From Siphonodentalium dalli (Eukaryota; Mollusca; Scaphopoda; Gadilida; Siphonodentaliidae), in contig CP136067.1 in assembly GCA_032622095.1 (NCBI GenBank), forward strand, positions 131,381,990-131,445,989: DNA of 64,000 bases, written 5' to 3'. Below are positions 31,891-44,488 of the stretch, piece after piece. The position numbers were made by a program, and so were the translations under genes. How positions within the stretch are numbered: the stretch's first letter is position 1; each line of letters begins with the position of its first letter. The notes under the pieces were generated by a model. That model worked only from the letters and a program-made list of their open reading frames with translations. It was not told the DNA's origin and did no database searches.

Positions 31891-34800
31891 GTGTAATTTG
31901 TCTCAGATATTTTCCCCGAATTACCTTTAATGTCATATCGACAACCTCCGAACCTCCGAAAGAGTCTAGTTAGAGCACAGAACTTGCATAACAACCAACA
32001 AAACGGAACATACCCGTACGGAATATGGAATTGTGCAACATGCTCTTTTGTGACAAATGGAACTCTGACCAACAGTACACACTGTTAAAACAGAATCGTG
32101 AAAATTCACGGTTATTTGCCGGCAATTTGGGGACCGGTTGGAACGTTAAAAAAATTACAGACAATCTGTGAATTTTTCACGGTCTGTCCGTTCTTGACTT
32201 TACAATTGAACCGTATAATTAAACGGTTATGCCGTTAAAAAATTTACAGCAAAACCGTGAATTTTCACGGTCTGCCCATTTATCAGTTACAGTCACACCG
32301 TAAAATTCTTAGTATTAGTCTGTTCATGTATTGACTTTTGTGGTCATTAATATAGGCCTGATGATTGAAAATTGAAATTTATTCCTTATAATTTCAAAGA
32401 TATTTGAAATTATTGTAAATTCAACTCCGGACAGACACATGTATTATGTGAAATGCATATGCAACTGGGGTGGTTTCATATAACCTTAGTAAAGCTGAAA
32501 GTGGCTTTGTATGTATATCATGAGTTATCTAACCTGAAAATGCATTAACTTATGAGATAACTTTCTGTGCATATTTAGCTTAACTGCAACTATGCTACAT
32601 CCTGCAGTCCAATTTCAACGCTACTATACATGTACCGGTATGTATAGTTTGAGTAAGTATAGAGTGTCAATGGAATCTATTAAATAAAATGCACAGACGG
32701 TTATCGCATATAGGTTAGCGCGTTTCCAGGATAGAAAACTCTTTGAAAAAAACATACAAAGACAACATCTTTCGCTTAATAGTAAAATGTAAATATTATG
32801 TAGACAAATAACATTTAATGAACCTGATAAACTGATGAATCAGTGACACAACAGTCAACATATTCCTCTATCCATGTACTTGATTTCTCCATAACAGTAT
32901 ACATATCCAGAAATTTCCATGTCCGGTTGGTCAGCCAATGTATTGGCAACAGTATTTCTTCCCGAAAATCCAGTTCATTTGAAAGAACATCCGAAATATC
33001 ATTGAACAACTAAATTAAACACCACCGTCCTGCAACTGTCAACTTTATATATCAGACAGTGCATCAGTTGCCATCGCATGCTTATGGGAAAGCTTGTTGT
33101 CGTCGCTGAGTCTTATATTCGAATCTTGGAACTGTCTCGTGTATCAGAATATCTCACTTAAATTTCAACAAATCTTGTAACATTATATTCAGTGCATTTC
33201 TGTGCCAGTTCCTATTGAACATTCTCGATTTATTGGAACCAGCTGACACCAGCAAGACCGGAACAGTCCATAATTCACTAGAATATGTTTGAGATGGTAC
33301 TACATGTACATGTAATAGACCATAGTCGTAGATACTAGATTTCATTGAACCAATCAAGAAATCGGTTCTTCAGTCACACTCGCGCACAGACACACTAGGC
33401 CTAGTACCGGTACTGTACTTCGGTTATTACACATCAACTTGAGAAGATTGTACCAACCGTATGTTGTGTCCGATGTTTTTTCGCAGATACTCGGTTGATG
33501 CTAACCTGTGCAACCTCAGTGTAGCTCCTGAAAGAAAGAATAATTTAATATATTAGTGACTCATTGAATTGCATCATAATTATTATTGCTATTAGGGTGA
33601 CATCTTACCTGCCTGCACGTTTTTCTAAGATTCTCGACTTTAAAATCATATTATGGTATTGTACCAGAGTACATGTAACTTGATTGTAAGAAAAATACCT
33701 TACCAATTCAATGACAACAGTCTTCCAAAATTATACAACAATGTCGCAGTTGGCCTATTGGAAGTATTGCCGTGTTCGGTCAATCAGTGCACATGCATCA
33801 ATGCGCTTCAAATGAGACATGATAGTACGTAATTGAATTAATGGAAGATGGACTTATAAACATTTGAGAACAATGTAGATGTGGTTATCAGTGGTTATTG
33901 GTTAATATTTGACGTTTGCATCTCAAAATTCACGATAGTTTTCATTTCCGCGTTCTGGGACATCGTGAATACTCAAGTACACGGCGAGATGGATAATATA
34001 TTAAAAATCACGGATGTGGAAGAGGATATATTTAGAATTTAAGACGAATGCATTGTGATCTGCATGTACTAGACAGAAACTCACTTTTAAAACAATTCCT
34101 ATCTCTTTGATCAAATTATGTATACATTGGCATTTTTAACAATAATCACACTAAGCATCTACTTATTATATGGCACAGGCATGGCACCAGTATTTCACCG
34201 ACGCAGGGGCTATAATATCCGTTGAGGGGTGCTATTATACCGTAATGCTATCTGGCTTACCATTGCACATTCCCCCGAGGAGGAGGAGGAGATGACTAAG
34301 CTGTACACCACTTAGTGATACCCCTGTCATTGAACCAGACCGAACTCCCGTACCGTGTACCTCGAACTGTCGAAGTGTTTGAAATATCTTACCCAATATT
34401 ATGTCGAACTGAAAAATATATGCTGTTGTTGTCTAAAAACAACATTTCCCCCACTAATTTCTCAAACAATGAGAACAATTTGAACATATATGTGACAGAA
34501 TATGGTTAAAGAATTATCTTTTGCACTGTTTTCCAAATTTACAACCGTTGGAAACTTTTACCAAATGTTGGGTAGGGTGAGACATTATTGCCAATCAAAT
34601 ATCAAATCATACCGGGAATGGAACAATATATAGCATACTTACCTTCTGTGAAGATCGCCATACAACATGCACACAGGAGAAGTGCTGATCAAATATGTTC
34701 GAGAACAAAACAAAGCAACTTTATGGAAGATCGAAGCGCGAAAATGAGAAACTGGTACCGTATCAACAGGCTGTTTAAAACTATATCTGAATTCTTAACG

Positions 34801-35060
34801 ATGCTCATGTGATGGAATTTGAATCTAACAGCGTGCCTGACCGGCACTGCGTGTATAATAGTCTACCGGTACGTAATTGATACCGCAAACAGGATATGCC
34901 AACCTCGATCTCGCCACATAGTCGCGATCCATGTTGATTAGTAGTGACAGCTATATAGCTTTGTCCGTTAAAACACTGCTTGGAGCTGTAAGCTGGGCAT
35001 GAATGGAATCTTTGTGATAACAGGTCGATTTTTACAGCTTGGAGCTGTAATTTGGGGCCC
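31891..35060. other. Mostly unassigned DNA
   Basis: 32140-32290 holds two tandem copies of a GTTAAAAAATTTACAG and CCGTGAATTTTCACGG block, each with a short inverted repeat, like the subterminal part of a DNA transposon. The small frames at 32815-33009 (minus) and 34588-34812 (plus) have protein-like composition but no domain. No other feature was recognised. Confidence 0.4.
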
Positions 35061-35069
35061 AGTTTACAG

Positions 35070-35640
35070 CTCGTTGTATGAGTGCAGGGAAATCTATCAC
35101 ACCGACTGGGTTATTCTCATGCAGCTCTGAAGGTGTTGTTTATACGCTGACGTGCAGACAGTGTCCCTGGCTTATCTACATCGGAGAGACGGGCCAAACC
35201 CTCAGAGGCCGCATGAATGGACACCGCCATGACATAACATCAGAAAATATATTCGTGCCCGTGTGAGAACATTTTAACTATTCTCACCATTCAGAGGAAG
35301 ACCTCGAGGTCAGAGTTCTCAGAGGAGGATTGAAACGACTGAGAGCAACGAAAACAGTAGAGTTGAAATTAATAACCTAGATGGACACCATCCAGAAAGG
35401 GTTAAGCATGGATTATGGTTTTCTCTCACATTATACGCTGTACTGCATAATTTCCGGGGAACTCGGCACTCGGGAGCAGCCGCGACGTAGCCTTCCGTCA
35501 CTCTTGTTATGAACATCATCGTGATGGACACTTTCAACGTCAACGACTTTTCACTGTTTGTTCACTTCATACTTGATAAAGGCTACTAGATAGCCGAAAT
35601 CTCGTGTTTTTTAAAAACTCAAATGAGTCTTAAATGGTGT
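35070..35640 (+). mobile_element. Penelope-like element, 3' fragment
   Basis: The GIY-YIG coding remnant (35078-35380) is followed by a 3' region with ATAAAGGCTACTAGATAGCC and GAAATCTCGTG, a hairpin-plus-CTCGTG ending often seen after the GIY-YIG domain of Penelope-like retroelements. No reverse transcriptase is present, so it is 5' truncated. No hammerhead ribozyme core was seen. Confidence 0.65.
35078..35380 (+). pseudogene. GIY-YIG endonuclease domain with in-frame stop
   Basis: The frame opens at ATG 35078 and encodes a Cys pair, LTCRQCPWL, the core LIYIGETGQTLRGRMNGHR, and then HDI. YIG with a following GETG and Arg-Met/His helix is the diagnostic GIY-YIG signature of Penelope-like retroelements, where it serves as the nicking endonuclease. 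A TGA at 35264-35266 interrupts the frame. The same frame then continues with EHFNYSHHSEEDLEVRVL to a TAG at 35378-35380, which fits the rest of the domain, so the stop is a point mutation in a decaying copy. It is not expected to be active. Confidence 0.75.
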
Positions 35641-36128
35641 TACGTTATTTTATTCCCATTTTTATCTGACTGATATGCGCGATCCCACCGTTTGCACAAC
35701 ACACAGGGAAATAGTGGATTTAGTACTCTCGAAATAAACTATAATAGTTGAATTCGGGATATGCCTGACCTTTTATAACAACATACAATCCCTCAATTGA
35801 GCACTCAATGCCACTCATTGCCTTCGTGAAGGCGGATCATTATGAGAGAACAAAAACGAACCATTATGTTTGTCCATTAATCTTGACAAAAACTTCAACT
35901 CGCCTTAATACAAGATGAACTATTAAAGACTGAACCCAAATTAGAGGATTGTGTTTAAATAATTTATTAGTTGTCCCTAAAATATCGCGACGTGTGGTAT
36001 CCGGAGTAAGGCCGTACAATGCAGATGTGAGCTTCCTGTAAACTCACCTCACGCTCCTCCTATTCTTTTCGGCACTTTCTCTAATGAGACGAGATGCCTC
36101 ACATATAAGATAGGTCACGCGATCTCTT
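35641..36128. other. No gene seen
   Basis: Contains a single MITE-like end, ATAATAGTTGAATTCGGGAT and GCCTGACC (35740-35775), related to the right end of the 3493-3978 element. Otherwise featureless. Confidence 0.45.
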
Positions 36129-36480
36129 AAAGGGGTATTGTAAACTAAGTCCGATCATGTATGGGACCATCTCCTTTTATACTCAACAGAATATATGCAA
36201 CAAATGAATGAATTTTAGTCATGGATAAGTACAAAACACACTCATGTGCTCTATAAACGATGCAAAAAACATAGTAATTATAATGAAAATGAATTTATGA
36301 CTCCAGCCATAAATTCATTTTCATTATAATTACCATTTTGTTCGCATCAATCATAGGGCAAATGAGTGTGTTTTGCACTAATCCATGACTAAAATTCGTT
36401 CATTTGTTGCATATATTCTGTTGAGTATAAAAGGAGATGGTCCCATACATGATCAGATTTAGAGTAGAGTAGCCCTTTAA
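36129..36480. mobile_element. Palindromic MITE, complete relative of 3461-4669
   Basis: A 350-base palindrome: AAAGGGGTATTGTAAACT at the left and CTACTCTAAATC at the inner right mirror each other imperfectly. The inner arms match well (ATGTATGGGACCATCTCCTT and complement; ATTATAATGAAAATGAATTT and complement). The centre is TATGACTCCAGCCATA. TTAA or TTA flanks the ends. Non-coding. Confidence 0.75.
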
Positions 36481-36994
36481 ATGTTAGATTTGTTACATAA
36501 ATCAGTTATAATATTTGATGACATCAAGAAGATTAACTGACGACTTCTCGTAACCAATTTTCTGATAATCTATCTGATGCAATCGGAGAATACACTTGCT
36601 TGTAAATGTTAAAATACGTATACCATTCATTTTCACTATATAATTATTATCCAAAGCCCCATCCCCACCCAACCCCACCACACCCGATAACACAACAGAA
36701 CTAAAAAGACAATTATACTGAGATATATACTCGGAACATGTCACAATCATTTATGTTGTTATCTTCGCGTATGCGCATACCTTATATGTTTAATTCCCTT
36801 GTTTCGTGCTCATATATCTTGTCGATGAAGGGAGTAATACAATACATCTATCTATCTATCTGCAATATCTCGCACAAGCGCACGGATGTTCATGCAGTGA
36901 TTATAATAAAAACTATTGACTGCATATCTATTTGGAAATCATCACCAGTTCTACCAACATCATGAACATTGAGGAGATAAATAGAAATTATATA

Positions 36995-37140
36995 TATTCT
37001 ATTCAAAATTAAAGATTTTTTATTGTTGTTCTAATTACATGTGTAATATACGAACAAAACAATATATAATCAATAGCACAACAAATAAACAAATAAAATG
37101 GTAAGTATAGCATGATATTTTAATAAAGTTATCGTACAAT
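36995..37140 (-). mobile_element. LINE 3' end fragment
   Basis: On the minus strand it matches 26800-26935: ATTGTACGATAACTTTATTA through ATTAGAACAACAATAAA. It is a short 5'-truncated insertion of the same LINE family. Confidence 0.7.
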
Positions 37141-37189
37141 ATTTGTTCGGCGTCGCTCTTGTAATGGAGGAAGAGTAAAGGGTAAACTG

Positions 37190-37305
37190 GCACAGCGGGG
37201 ACCCGACTGGATGTGGTATATCATGTCATACAGCGGTGACCCCAATGGATATGGTATAGCATGCCATACAGCGGTGACCCGAATGGATATGGTATAGCAT
37301 GTCAA
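37190..37305. repeat. Minisatellite, 38 bp unit, three copies
   Basis: CATACAGCGGTGACCCGAAT followed by GGATATGGTATAGCATGC, three imperfect copies. Confidence 0.8.
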
Positions 37306-37826
37306 TTGCTGCACGGTCCACTCCCGCGAGGTATAATCTCTACGAGGAGTGAACTATGGAATATTTTGGGCATATCTTAAAAACCCACACAACTTTGTCA
37401 TGTTTACAGCATCGGTTGTGTTTATGATTGAGCAGAAGTTATTTAATTGCATACCGGCCGCAATCAAGATGACTATTTCTGTAGTTTTTCAAACGGCAGG
37501 GCCGGATTCATCATCTCTGGTTTAAACCTCCGAGTTTAAACTTGGTTTAAACCTACATTGGCGGTCCAGCCAAACCGGGTCTAAGGGGGCGTTTTTGTCG
37601 TTCAGTTACCAGCTAATTGGCCAGGTGATTCATATAAAAACAGGCTTTTTCTCAAATCACCAATTAGCCAAAAACAGCGAAAATGACTACTTTAGAAAAA
37701 ATGACGGCACTGTTTTCTCAATAGTGTCATCTTGGCTTCACATTTACGTGTACATGGACACAGTTCCTTTACTTAACTGAACGGATGTGATTGATTTCAT
37801 TATCCCAATGTACAATACTTTGAGGT
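37306..37826. other. No gene seen
   Basis: A small inverted cluster, GGTTTAAACCTCCGAGTTTA then AACTTGGTTTAAACC, lies near 37519-37553. No coding sequence recognised. Confidence 0.4.
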
Positions 37827-38300
37827 TAAAGGCACGTGAGGCCTTAGTTGTCGAACATATTCATATTTGTTCCAATCACCGTAAACAGAAAAACATTAAA
37901 ACGCATACAGTTTCGTTCATATATACCATGACCATCGCGAAAACAGCATGTTATCATAAAGATTTACTATATTTTACCTAAGCCAGAGCCTGATTGTGTT
38001 ACAGAAGACAGCACAGTGCTGCTGACTAATCACACACAAATGGCATAAACGCTCTTTATTCGTTCCATATCAGGAATTCACCAACAAAGAACGCTCTTTA
38101 TGTTTACCATCATAATATAAATAAACACCAGAAAAGTAACTTTTTATGCTTTTGTTTACATAACAATGGTCAAAGATATGACAATGACACACTGTTCATG
38201 CGATATTTCTTATTTGTATACGGACAAAGTCTGTCTACATTTTGTTGTTCTTTCTGTTTGTGGCGGTTTTTGACGGGTGGAAATATTTTCACAGGATACC
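37827..38300 (+). mobile_element. LINE fragment with internal deletion
   Basis: GTGAGGCCTTAGTTGTCGAA and CACCGTAAACAGAAAAACAT match the minus strand at 55195-55080. The later part, from GAACGCTCTTTATGTTTACC to TGTCTACATTTTG, matches 54775-54580 on the minus strand. The RT-coding middle present at 54780-55070 is missing here. Confidence 0.65.
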
Positions 38301-39011
38301 CACCACCAAGGCCAACCGTACCTTTAATATGCGCGAACAGATGAGAATAGCAAGCTCCATGAATCCCAATTCGAATAGATGAAATCACATACACGTGCCC
38401 CTTATGTAGGATCAATTGTGGGTGTATCAGTTTCACGTTAGTTAACGTAACCACTATAAACTAAATGGTGTCTTGTTCTCGCTACAGTGTTGCATATAAT
38501 GCTATTGTATGTCATATTTTGTCATCCTTATTACAATTCTGAATACTCGTTGTTATGAACTGACGATATTTTTTCTGTTGTGAATCGCCGGATTTGCAGA
38601 CAGTCCCATGGGCACCCTGGTACATTCGTAACACGGACGAATATTATACTTGTTGACAGTGTTGGTCGGTAATTGTGTTTACTATGAGAATAATGAACAG
38701 GTTATATCCTCATCATATAATGCCTCCCCGACATCTGGGAATAACGTCCAGACAACAGCGCCCGTTTATTATAGTAAACACGTGATTATGTGGACTTTAT
38801 TGATTGAAATCATGAGTTGTACTTTTATTGGATTGATATTTTATTTGGACTAGTTTTAGACCGTCGCGGCTGGGTGCTGATAAACTATTGAGTCCTTGGG
38901 CAAGTTTTACATAAAACCGAAATGCCACCTGGATGAGAGATATACATCAATTTTGTGACACAGTCAGTATAACAAACCAGTTATAACGCCTAGATTCTGG
39001 ACCATAAACAT
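38301..39011. other. No gene seen
   Basis: A 67-codon frame at 38650-38853 has a hydrophobic end but no recognisable domain. Confidence 0.4.
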
Positions 39012-39521
39012 CTAGATCATGCCATGAATCTCTATTCTGGCTAACGCCCGTTGAGATCATATTCCACCAGTACAAAACCTGGGAACTTTTTGAAGTTTTG
39101 ACAGGAAACCTTATAAAGTCGACAGAATAACAACACGGGGATATATTTCTTAGTTATTATATGTTCCTTGATAATGTACTTCGCTGTAGGTGAAGGTCCC
39201 AACTAGAAATTGCTAACCTTTCTGTGGCTTTTGTGAGCCGATATCGCAATAAGCATTGTATTAGTTACCCAGGAGAAATTCCATAAGTGTAAGCGACGCA
39301 AAGCCAAATCGCACACAAAGTCACAAAATGTGAAATTTCGATTTGGGACCTTCACCTACAGTGAATTACATTACTAAGGAACAGATAATATATTCCCCGC
39401 GTTGTTTTTGTTTGTTTTATAAGGTTCCCTGTCAAAACTTCAAAAAGTTCCCAGGTTTTGTGCCAGTGGAATATAATCTCTACGTGCGTTAGCCTGAATA
39501 GAGATTCATGGCATGATCTAA
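39012..39521. repeat. Large inverted repeat, about 180-200 bp arms
   Basis: The left arm (39012-39213) begins CTAGATCATGCCATGAATCT and the right arm (39338-39521) ends with its complement. Shared inner words are GGGAACTTTTTGAAGTTTTG with complement and TGTAGGTGAAGGTCCCAA with complement. The arms differ by substitutions. The loop is about 125 bases. It is probably a palindromic transposon derivative. Confidence 0.75.
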
Positions 39522-41439
39522 TCGAACTTCTCGAATATAGATCATATGAAGTCGGCTGCATATATAACTAGAATGCACTCAGAGAGATGCCAACGTGCGC
39601 AAAAATGTAATAAACAATAATTTAAAAAATAATTTCACTGTATTTTACTTAATTTATTTTATTTAATTAATGTTAGCAAAAAAAAGACAATTACCATTTC
39701 TCATTTCATCACAGATAAAAGGCAAATTACTATATTAATCATTTAAGTAATTAAAACCAATTCCATGTTGCCTAAAGAATGAGACTTTAATATCGATTAC
39801 ATTTTTTTCAGCGGCATATTTTCATTTTCATTTTCCGATAGTCAAAGTTGACCAAAGGAGCAATTATAAGAAATATTTAATACTATTTGTGTAAATATTG
39901 ATAACAGCCAATATGCAATAATAAATATCAATAATTAATCAATAATTAATCAATAACGATCATTTTATGTAATAATAAACTCTTCAAACGGTGTTTGTGT
40001 CAACAACTGCGTTTTGTTTTGTGTTACGTCATTCGTCGTATTTGACCCGGAACTCGGCTGAAGGTTAGGCTATTCAGCCTATTGCGTCGAATTACGAAAT
40101 CGCGTTTTGAATGTCTCTCTTTTCCCGCACGATAAAAAGAGGTCTTCGCACGAACCAAAAATGATAAAACTTCCCAATTATAAGTAAAAATACCCAAATG
40201 AAGGAGTCTATGTTGGTCCCGAAGGAGTCTATAGACTCTTTGATGTAGAGTTCTGATGGAGGAAATGTAGGTCGATCTATTTTTGTCATAACTCTGACGT
40301 ATTTTGACCTGGGAGAAAAAATCGAAATCGAGGCTCACTACGAGCATGCCAGTTTTAAATATAGAAACAGGGAATCCCGAAAAATGGCGATATCGGCGAC
40401 AAACAAATAATCGAAAACAACACATAAAATAAACATAACAAAAACGCGGAACAGTAAAAATGTCAGAACGCCACGAGGTTTTACGTCGTTTTTGGTGACG
40501 TCATGGAGTGAAACGGAGTAGGGTGACACCAACCTACGAATCTGTCTGATCGCCATACTGTTGCGCGAGCGCACGTAATGAAACATACATTGGGTTATGT
40601 AGCTGCACAATATACTAACTGATTATGATACTGAAACAATGTTGATGTTATAACGTATAATATTCTGCGTGTCGAATTTAGAAAATTGCCGAATATTTAT
40701 ACTGAAGACGAAAACGTGACACTTGACAAATGAGCCAGAAGCAGTTTCTTATCCGATTAACCAAATTGCACCTTGACGCGATAATTATAAGTGACGAGTT
40801 ATAACTTAGACAGTATGCAAAGGTGTTATCTTTATATACTGTGAATTATAACAGGTATAGAAACACTTTCCATGTCCGATGGAACGTCACGACCAACTGT
40901 TTCGCGATTTGACCATTGAATATATACTATTCGTCACCATTCATGGGACTGAGCAAATAAATTACACGTTATTCAGTCTTATTCAAAAGTATATTATAAA
41001 ACAGATTGAATGATAAATGTTAAATCAAACATACCGAATAATACATAACTTATGAAAACAATTATGACATCACCGATCGAGGATTAACAGTCTCCCTCCA
41101 TTCTGACGCAAATAACGCACTCTTTCATTGACATCTTAACGTGTATCCCTACATTACCTTCATCTGTAAATACTGTATTTGTTCTGTGTATACCATTTGT
41201 ATTATATTGTATTGCAGGCAGGAAGTCTAACTCTTTTTGTGAATTGTCATTTGTTTGATGAAAAGGGGCGTCATTAAGTTAGAGCCCCAATCCAATGGGG
41301 TATTTGGCTAATAAAATATGTTTAAACTAACTCTTTCGCCAAATCAGTCCACGACAGACCAGCCATGGGCATTTGTGGTACAGATACATGGACACGGGTG
41401 ATACATTTGAAGAAATATTCACAAATTACATGCATGACA
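39522..41439. other. No confident gene
   Basis: 39600-40000 is very AT-rich. The minus strand at 40024-40610 has overlapping open frames (133 and 90 codons) with Arg-rich and hydrophobic stretches but no known domain. CpG-containing words and TGACGTCA near 40495 could suggest a promoter, but nothing more supports it. Confidence 0.35.
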
Positions 41440-42596
41440 TGTACACTATGCAAGTTTTAGAATCCTTTGTCAACGAGTCAATAATATCATATATGGAGCA
41501 GTATTCATTGTTCACAAATTGTCAACATGGTTCAGAAAAAAACTGTCATGTAAAACACAGTTAATAGAATACCTGTCTCATGTCACTGCCGAACTAGATC
41601 AGGGGGAGCCTGTAGATGCCATTTACTTGGATTTTCAAAAGGCATTTGACAGCGTTCCGCACGAAAGACTGCTTCATAAATTAAAGGCATATGGTATTGA
41701 AAACAATGTTCTTAACCCTTTACCCAACAAACCGGCCAAAAGCGCCCAAATAAAGCTTCAACAGCTTAAAATATTTTCGGTCTGTCTCAATAACACCATA
41801 CAAATATGGATATCATTGGAACCGGTTCATTGACCACATTGTGATGGTTATAGTTATGCCCTGTGCCAATGCATTCTCTTATATATGCGAGTCGACCATA
41901 GGTCGCCTCGCATATATAAGAGAATGCATTGGCCTAAAAAAAAAAAAATTTAACACTTTTTACCATTTTTTCTTACATTCTTTAACAATTTTAGAATTTT
42001 TTCTTACATTTTTTAACAATTTTTATAATATTTTTCTACATTCTTTGACAATTTTATCATTTTTAATATGTGTTAAGCCAATGCATTCTCTCATATATGC
42101 GAGGCGACCTATGGTCGACTCGCATATATAAGATAATGCATTGGCACAGGGCCCTTCTGTTGGGTAAAGGGTTAACTGGATTAAGGAATTCTTAAGTGGG
42201 ATAGTACAAAGGGTTCGTGTAAATTCGGCATATTCTAAATGGAGCCAGGTGACAAGTGGAGTCCTTATCTTGGGGCGATCTTATCGAGGTTTATAAATAC
42301 CTGAATGGAATGTATAACACGGACCCAAGTAATTACTTTGTATTCGCTGACTACACAAGGACCAGAGGATATAAACTCAAATTACAAGGGACAAAATACA
42401 AAAAGGATATCCGGAAATATTTTTTCACAAATCGTGTAATTTCTCATTGGAACAGTTTACCTGATTTCGTAGTCGAAAGTGGGTCATTGGAAGATTTCAA
42501 GAAAGGCATAGACTCATATTGCTATGCCCGTAAATACAGCCATGATTTTGAAGACCAGTGCCATTTAATTTCATTTCTGATGTATGATATTTAACT
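41440..42596 (+). pseudogene. LINE RT fragment, split by a MITE and internally deleted
   Basis: The RT N-part, starting VLESFVNESI at about 41455, changes frame near 41530. It continues through KTQLIEYLSHVTAEL and motif A, IYLDFQKAFDSVPHERLLHK, with the catalytic Asp intact. At 41711 the frame is cut by a piggyBac-like MITE. It resumes at 42176 with WIKEFLSG and runs to VTSGV. The palm with motif C (YADD) and the thumb are then missing. The C-terminal tail follows (GDLIEVYKYLNGMY, NRVISHWNSLPDFVVES, LEDFKKGIDSY) and stops at 42594. The tail type suits L2/CR1/jockey-related LINEs. It is non-functional. Confidence 0.8.
41712..42175. mobile_element. piggyBac-like MITE, family 1, copy 2
   Basis: TTAA at 41712-41715 and 42172-42175, with ends CCCTTTACCCAAC and GTTGGGTAAAGGG. 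Removing one TTAA plus the element joins the flanking LINE codons in frame, so the insertion is precise. Palindromic modules at 41865-41933 and 42077-42145. Confidence 0.85.
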
Positions 42597-42749
42597 GATC
42601 CGGGACAAAGAGCCAGAGGCTCGTTCTGATTATATTTGATATTTGGCAACAAATGGCCACATGTGAGGGAGATGCAACCCCCGAATGGTATTCAGTCGTG
42701 TTATTTTAAAATCGTTGTGTTTCCTATCGCCAAACGTTGTGAACAAATC

Positions 42750-44039
42750 CAACATATCCTCGCGGAAATACGCACATTATGTACTTATAATGTGAACTAG
42801 GTACATAATGTTATTATTTGATTCTGAAATTAGCAGATAATGGACTCTTGTCCGTGATTTCGTTGTATGGCGAGGGGCACAGTGAAAACAACTGTTAAAG
42901 AGCGTTTCCATGAGTTGACTTATTCAGCACATTGTCGACTCAAAGTAAAACGATTCTAAGCATATTATCTACCTAAAATAAGTTCTATTATAAGCAGATA
43001 ATGTGCCGATTTTCCGAAAAACAGGCTGACAAATCAAACTCTAATTAGCCAATCTTTAGTCCCATAATCGATCCTATAATTTCTTTGTCTGAATATGTTT
43101 ACACCATAATGTGATCAAGTTACTTTACTGTATATGAACTACGCAGTTTAGTAATCAAACTCACTCCCCACATATTGACCTTCTCCCCCACTCAACCACA
43201 AGTTATCTATTATTGATCTACCGTATATACTGCCTTCCAGAGTAGCTGACGAACACTTGACTTACATATACATGATGAAAATATCCTTTGCACAAAACCC
43301 TGTTCCTAAATTTAGTTAAAACGAACAATCACACCAACTCAACCAAATGTTATACTACCAAAAATCAACCATAACCCATATAGCAATAAGCTCTGGAAGG
43401 CACTACACACAGCACCATACAATCTTGCATATATATATGTTCAGCTGTCATCTTGTAAAACATTTTGTATGTTTAATTGTTTATATTGGGAGAGGGGCTT
43501 CATAAGTTAAAAAAACGTGTTCCTCGATCCCTTTTGTATTATTATATGCAAATAGAAATTCGTTTCAAGTCAACCTAATGGGAGCTTTAACATGTAACAA
43601 GTGATTTCATGTTCCACTGAAAGGGAGATTTTCAATAAAAAACTGTTGTAATGTCCTACAATAGAACGTCCCATGGTACAGCCTGTTCTCCCGATAACCC
43701 GAACATTATCTGCTTATAACAAAACTTGTTATAGGTATATAATCTGCTTAGAATTGTCTGATTCTGAGTCGACAAGGTGCTGAAAATGAGAGCGTTTTAG
43801 TCACACTTCGACACACAATGAGGCCATTATAGGCAGATTATGCGCAGACAATGACACAAATAAGCCAACTCACGACGGTTCAGGTGTACGCTCTTTAACA
43901 TGTGTTTTCACTATGACCCGCGCCATAAAATAACGGCTATGACTCCATTGCCTGCTTATTTCATAATCAAATGATTACATTATGAACCTAGTTCACATTA
44001 TAGGTCCATTATATGCTTAGTTATGCGAGGATATGTTGC
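42750..44039. mobile_element. 1.3 kb element with ~300 bp inverted arms
   Basis: CAACATATCCTCGC at the left and GCGAGGATATGTTG at the right are exact complements. Arms at 42750-43050 and 43690-44039 share AATGTGAACTAGGTNCATAA, GCAGATAATG-type and GTTAAAGAGCGT words in inverted order, with notable divergence. The centre (43050-43690) includes GTAACAAGTGATTTCATG, also found near 47138, 60200 and 61970. No transposase frame remains. The superfamily is unknown. Confidence 0.65.
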
Positions 44040-44488
44040 AGTAATGTCCCAGCCACTGACCAAAACAGTAGATACACATTATTGTCTATACATTTGTATA
44101 TTGAGATACGTTCCCGTTACCGTGGCCTGGTAATCAACATGATTTGCTACCTCTCAGTCAAGGCAGAATGTTCAGAGAGAAGATACACCATCTTCAAGAG
44201 TTACCTACAATAATCACCCATGTTCAGGTGCTAAACTGATGTGATGCTGTTAGGGCAAACTGGTGCCATTACGAAACAGTGGCCTACATGTTTTCGAAAG
44301 CTGTCATTTTCGCGGTGTTTGACTAATCTGAACGGTTTGAGAACAAAAAAACAGTGTCCATGAAGCATCCAAGAATATATATATTTTTGAAAAAAAAACA
44401 GTTAAATAATAATGGTTGCACTGGTGTTTGCGAAGCGACGTGAATATTCATCTTGGTTATGATCGATTTGGAATAACGATTCCAACCA
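44040..44488. other. No gene seen
   Basis: The words CATTTTCGCGGTGTTTGACTAATCTGAAC near 44307-44335 recur near 45434-45463, so the satellite that follows lies between two related sequences. Confidence 0.5.

Noticed and set aside
40024-40610. Possible promoter and first exon on the minus strand (TGACGTCA, open frames)
   Set aside because: No domain, splice pattern or TATA/Inr arrangement supports a gene.
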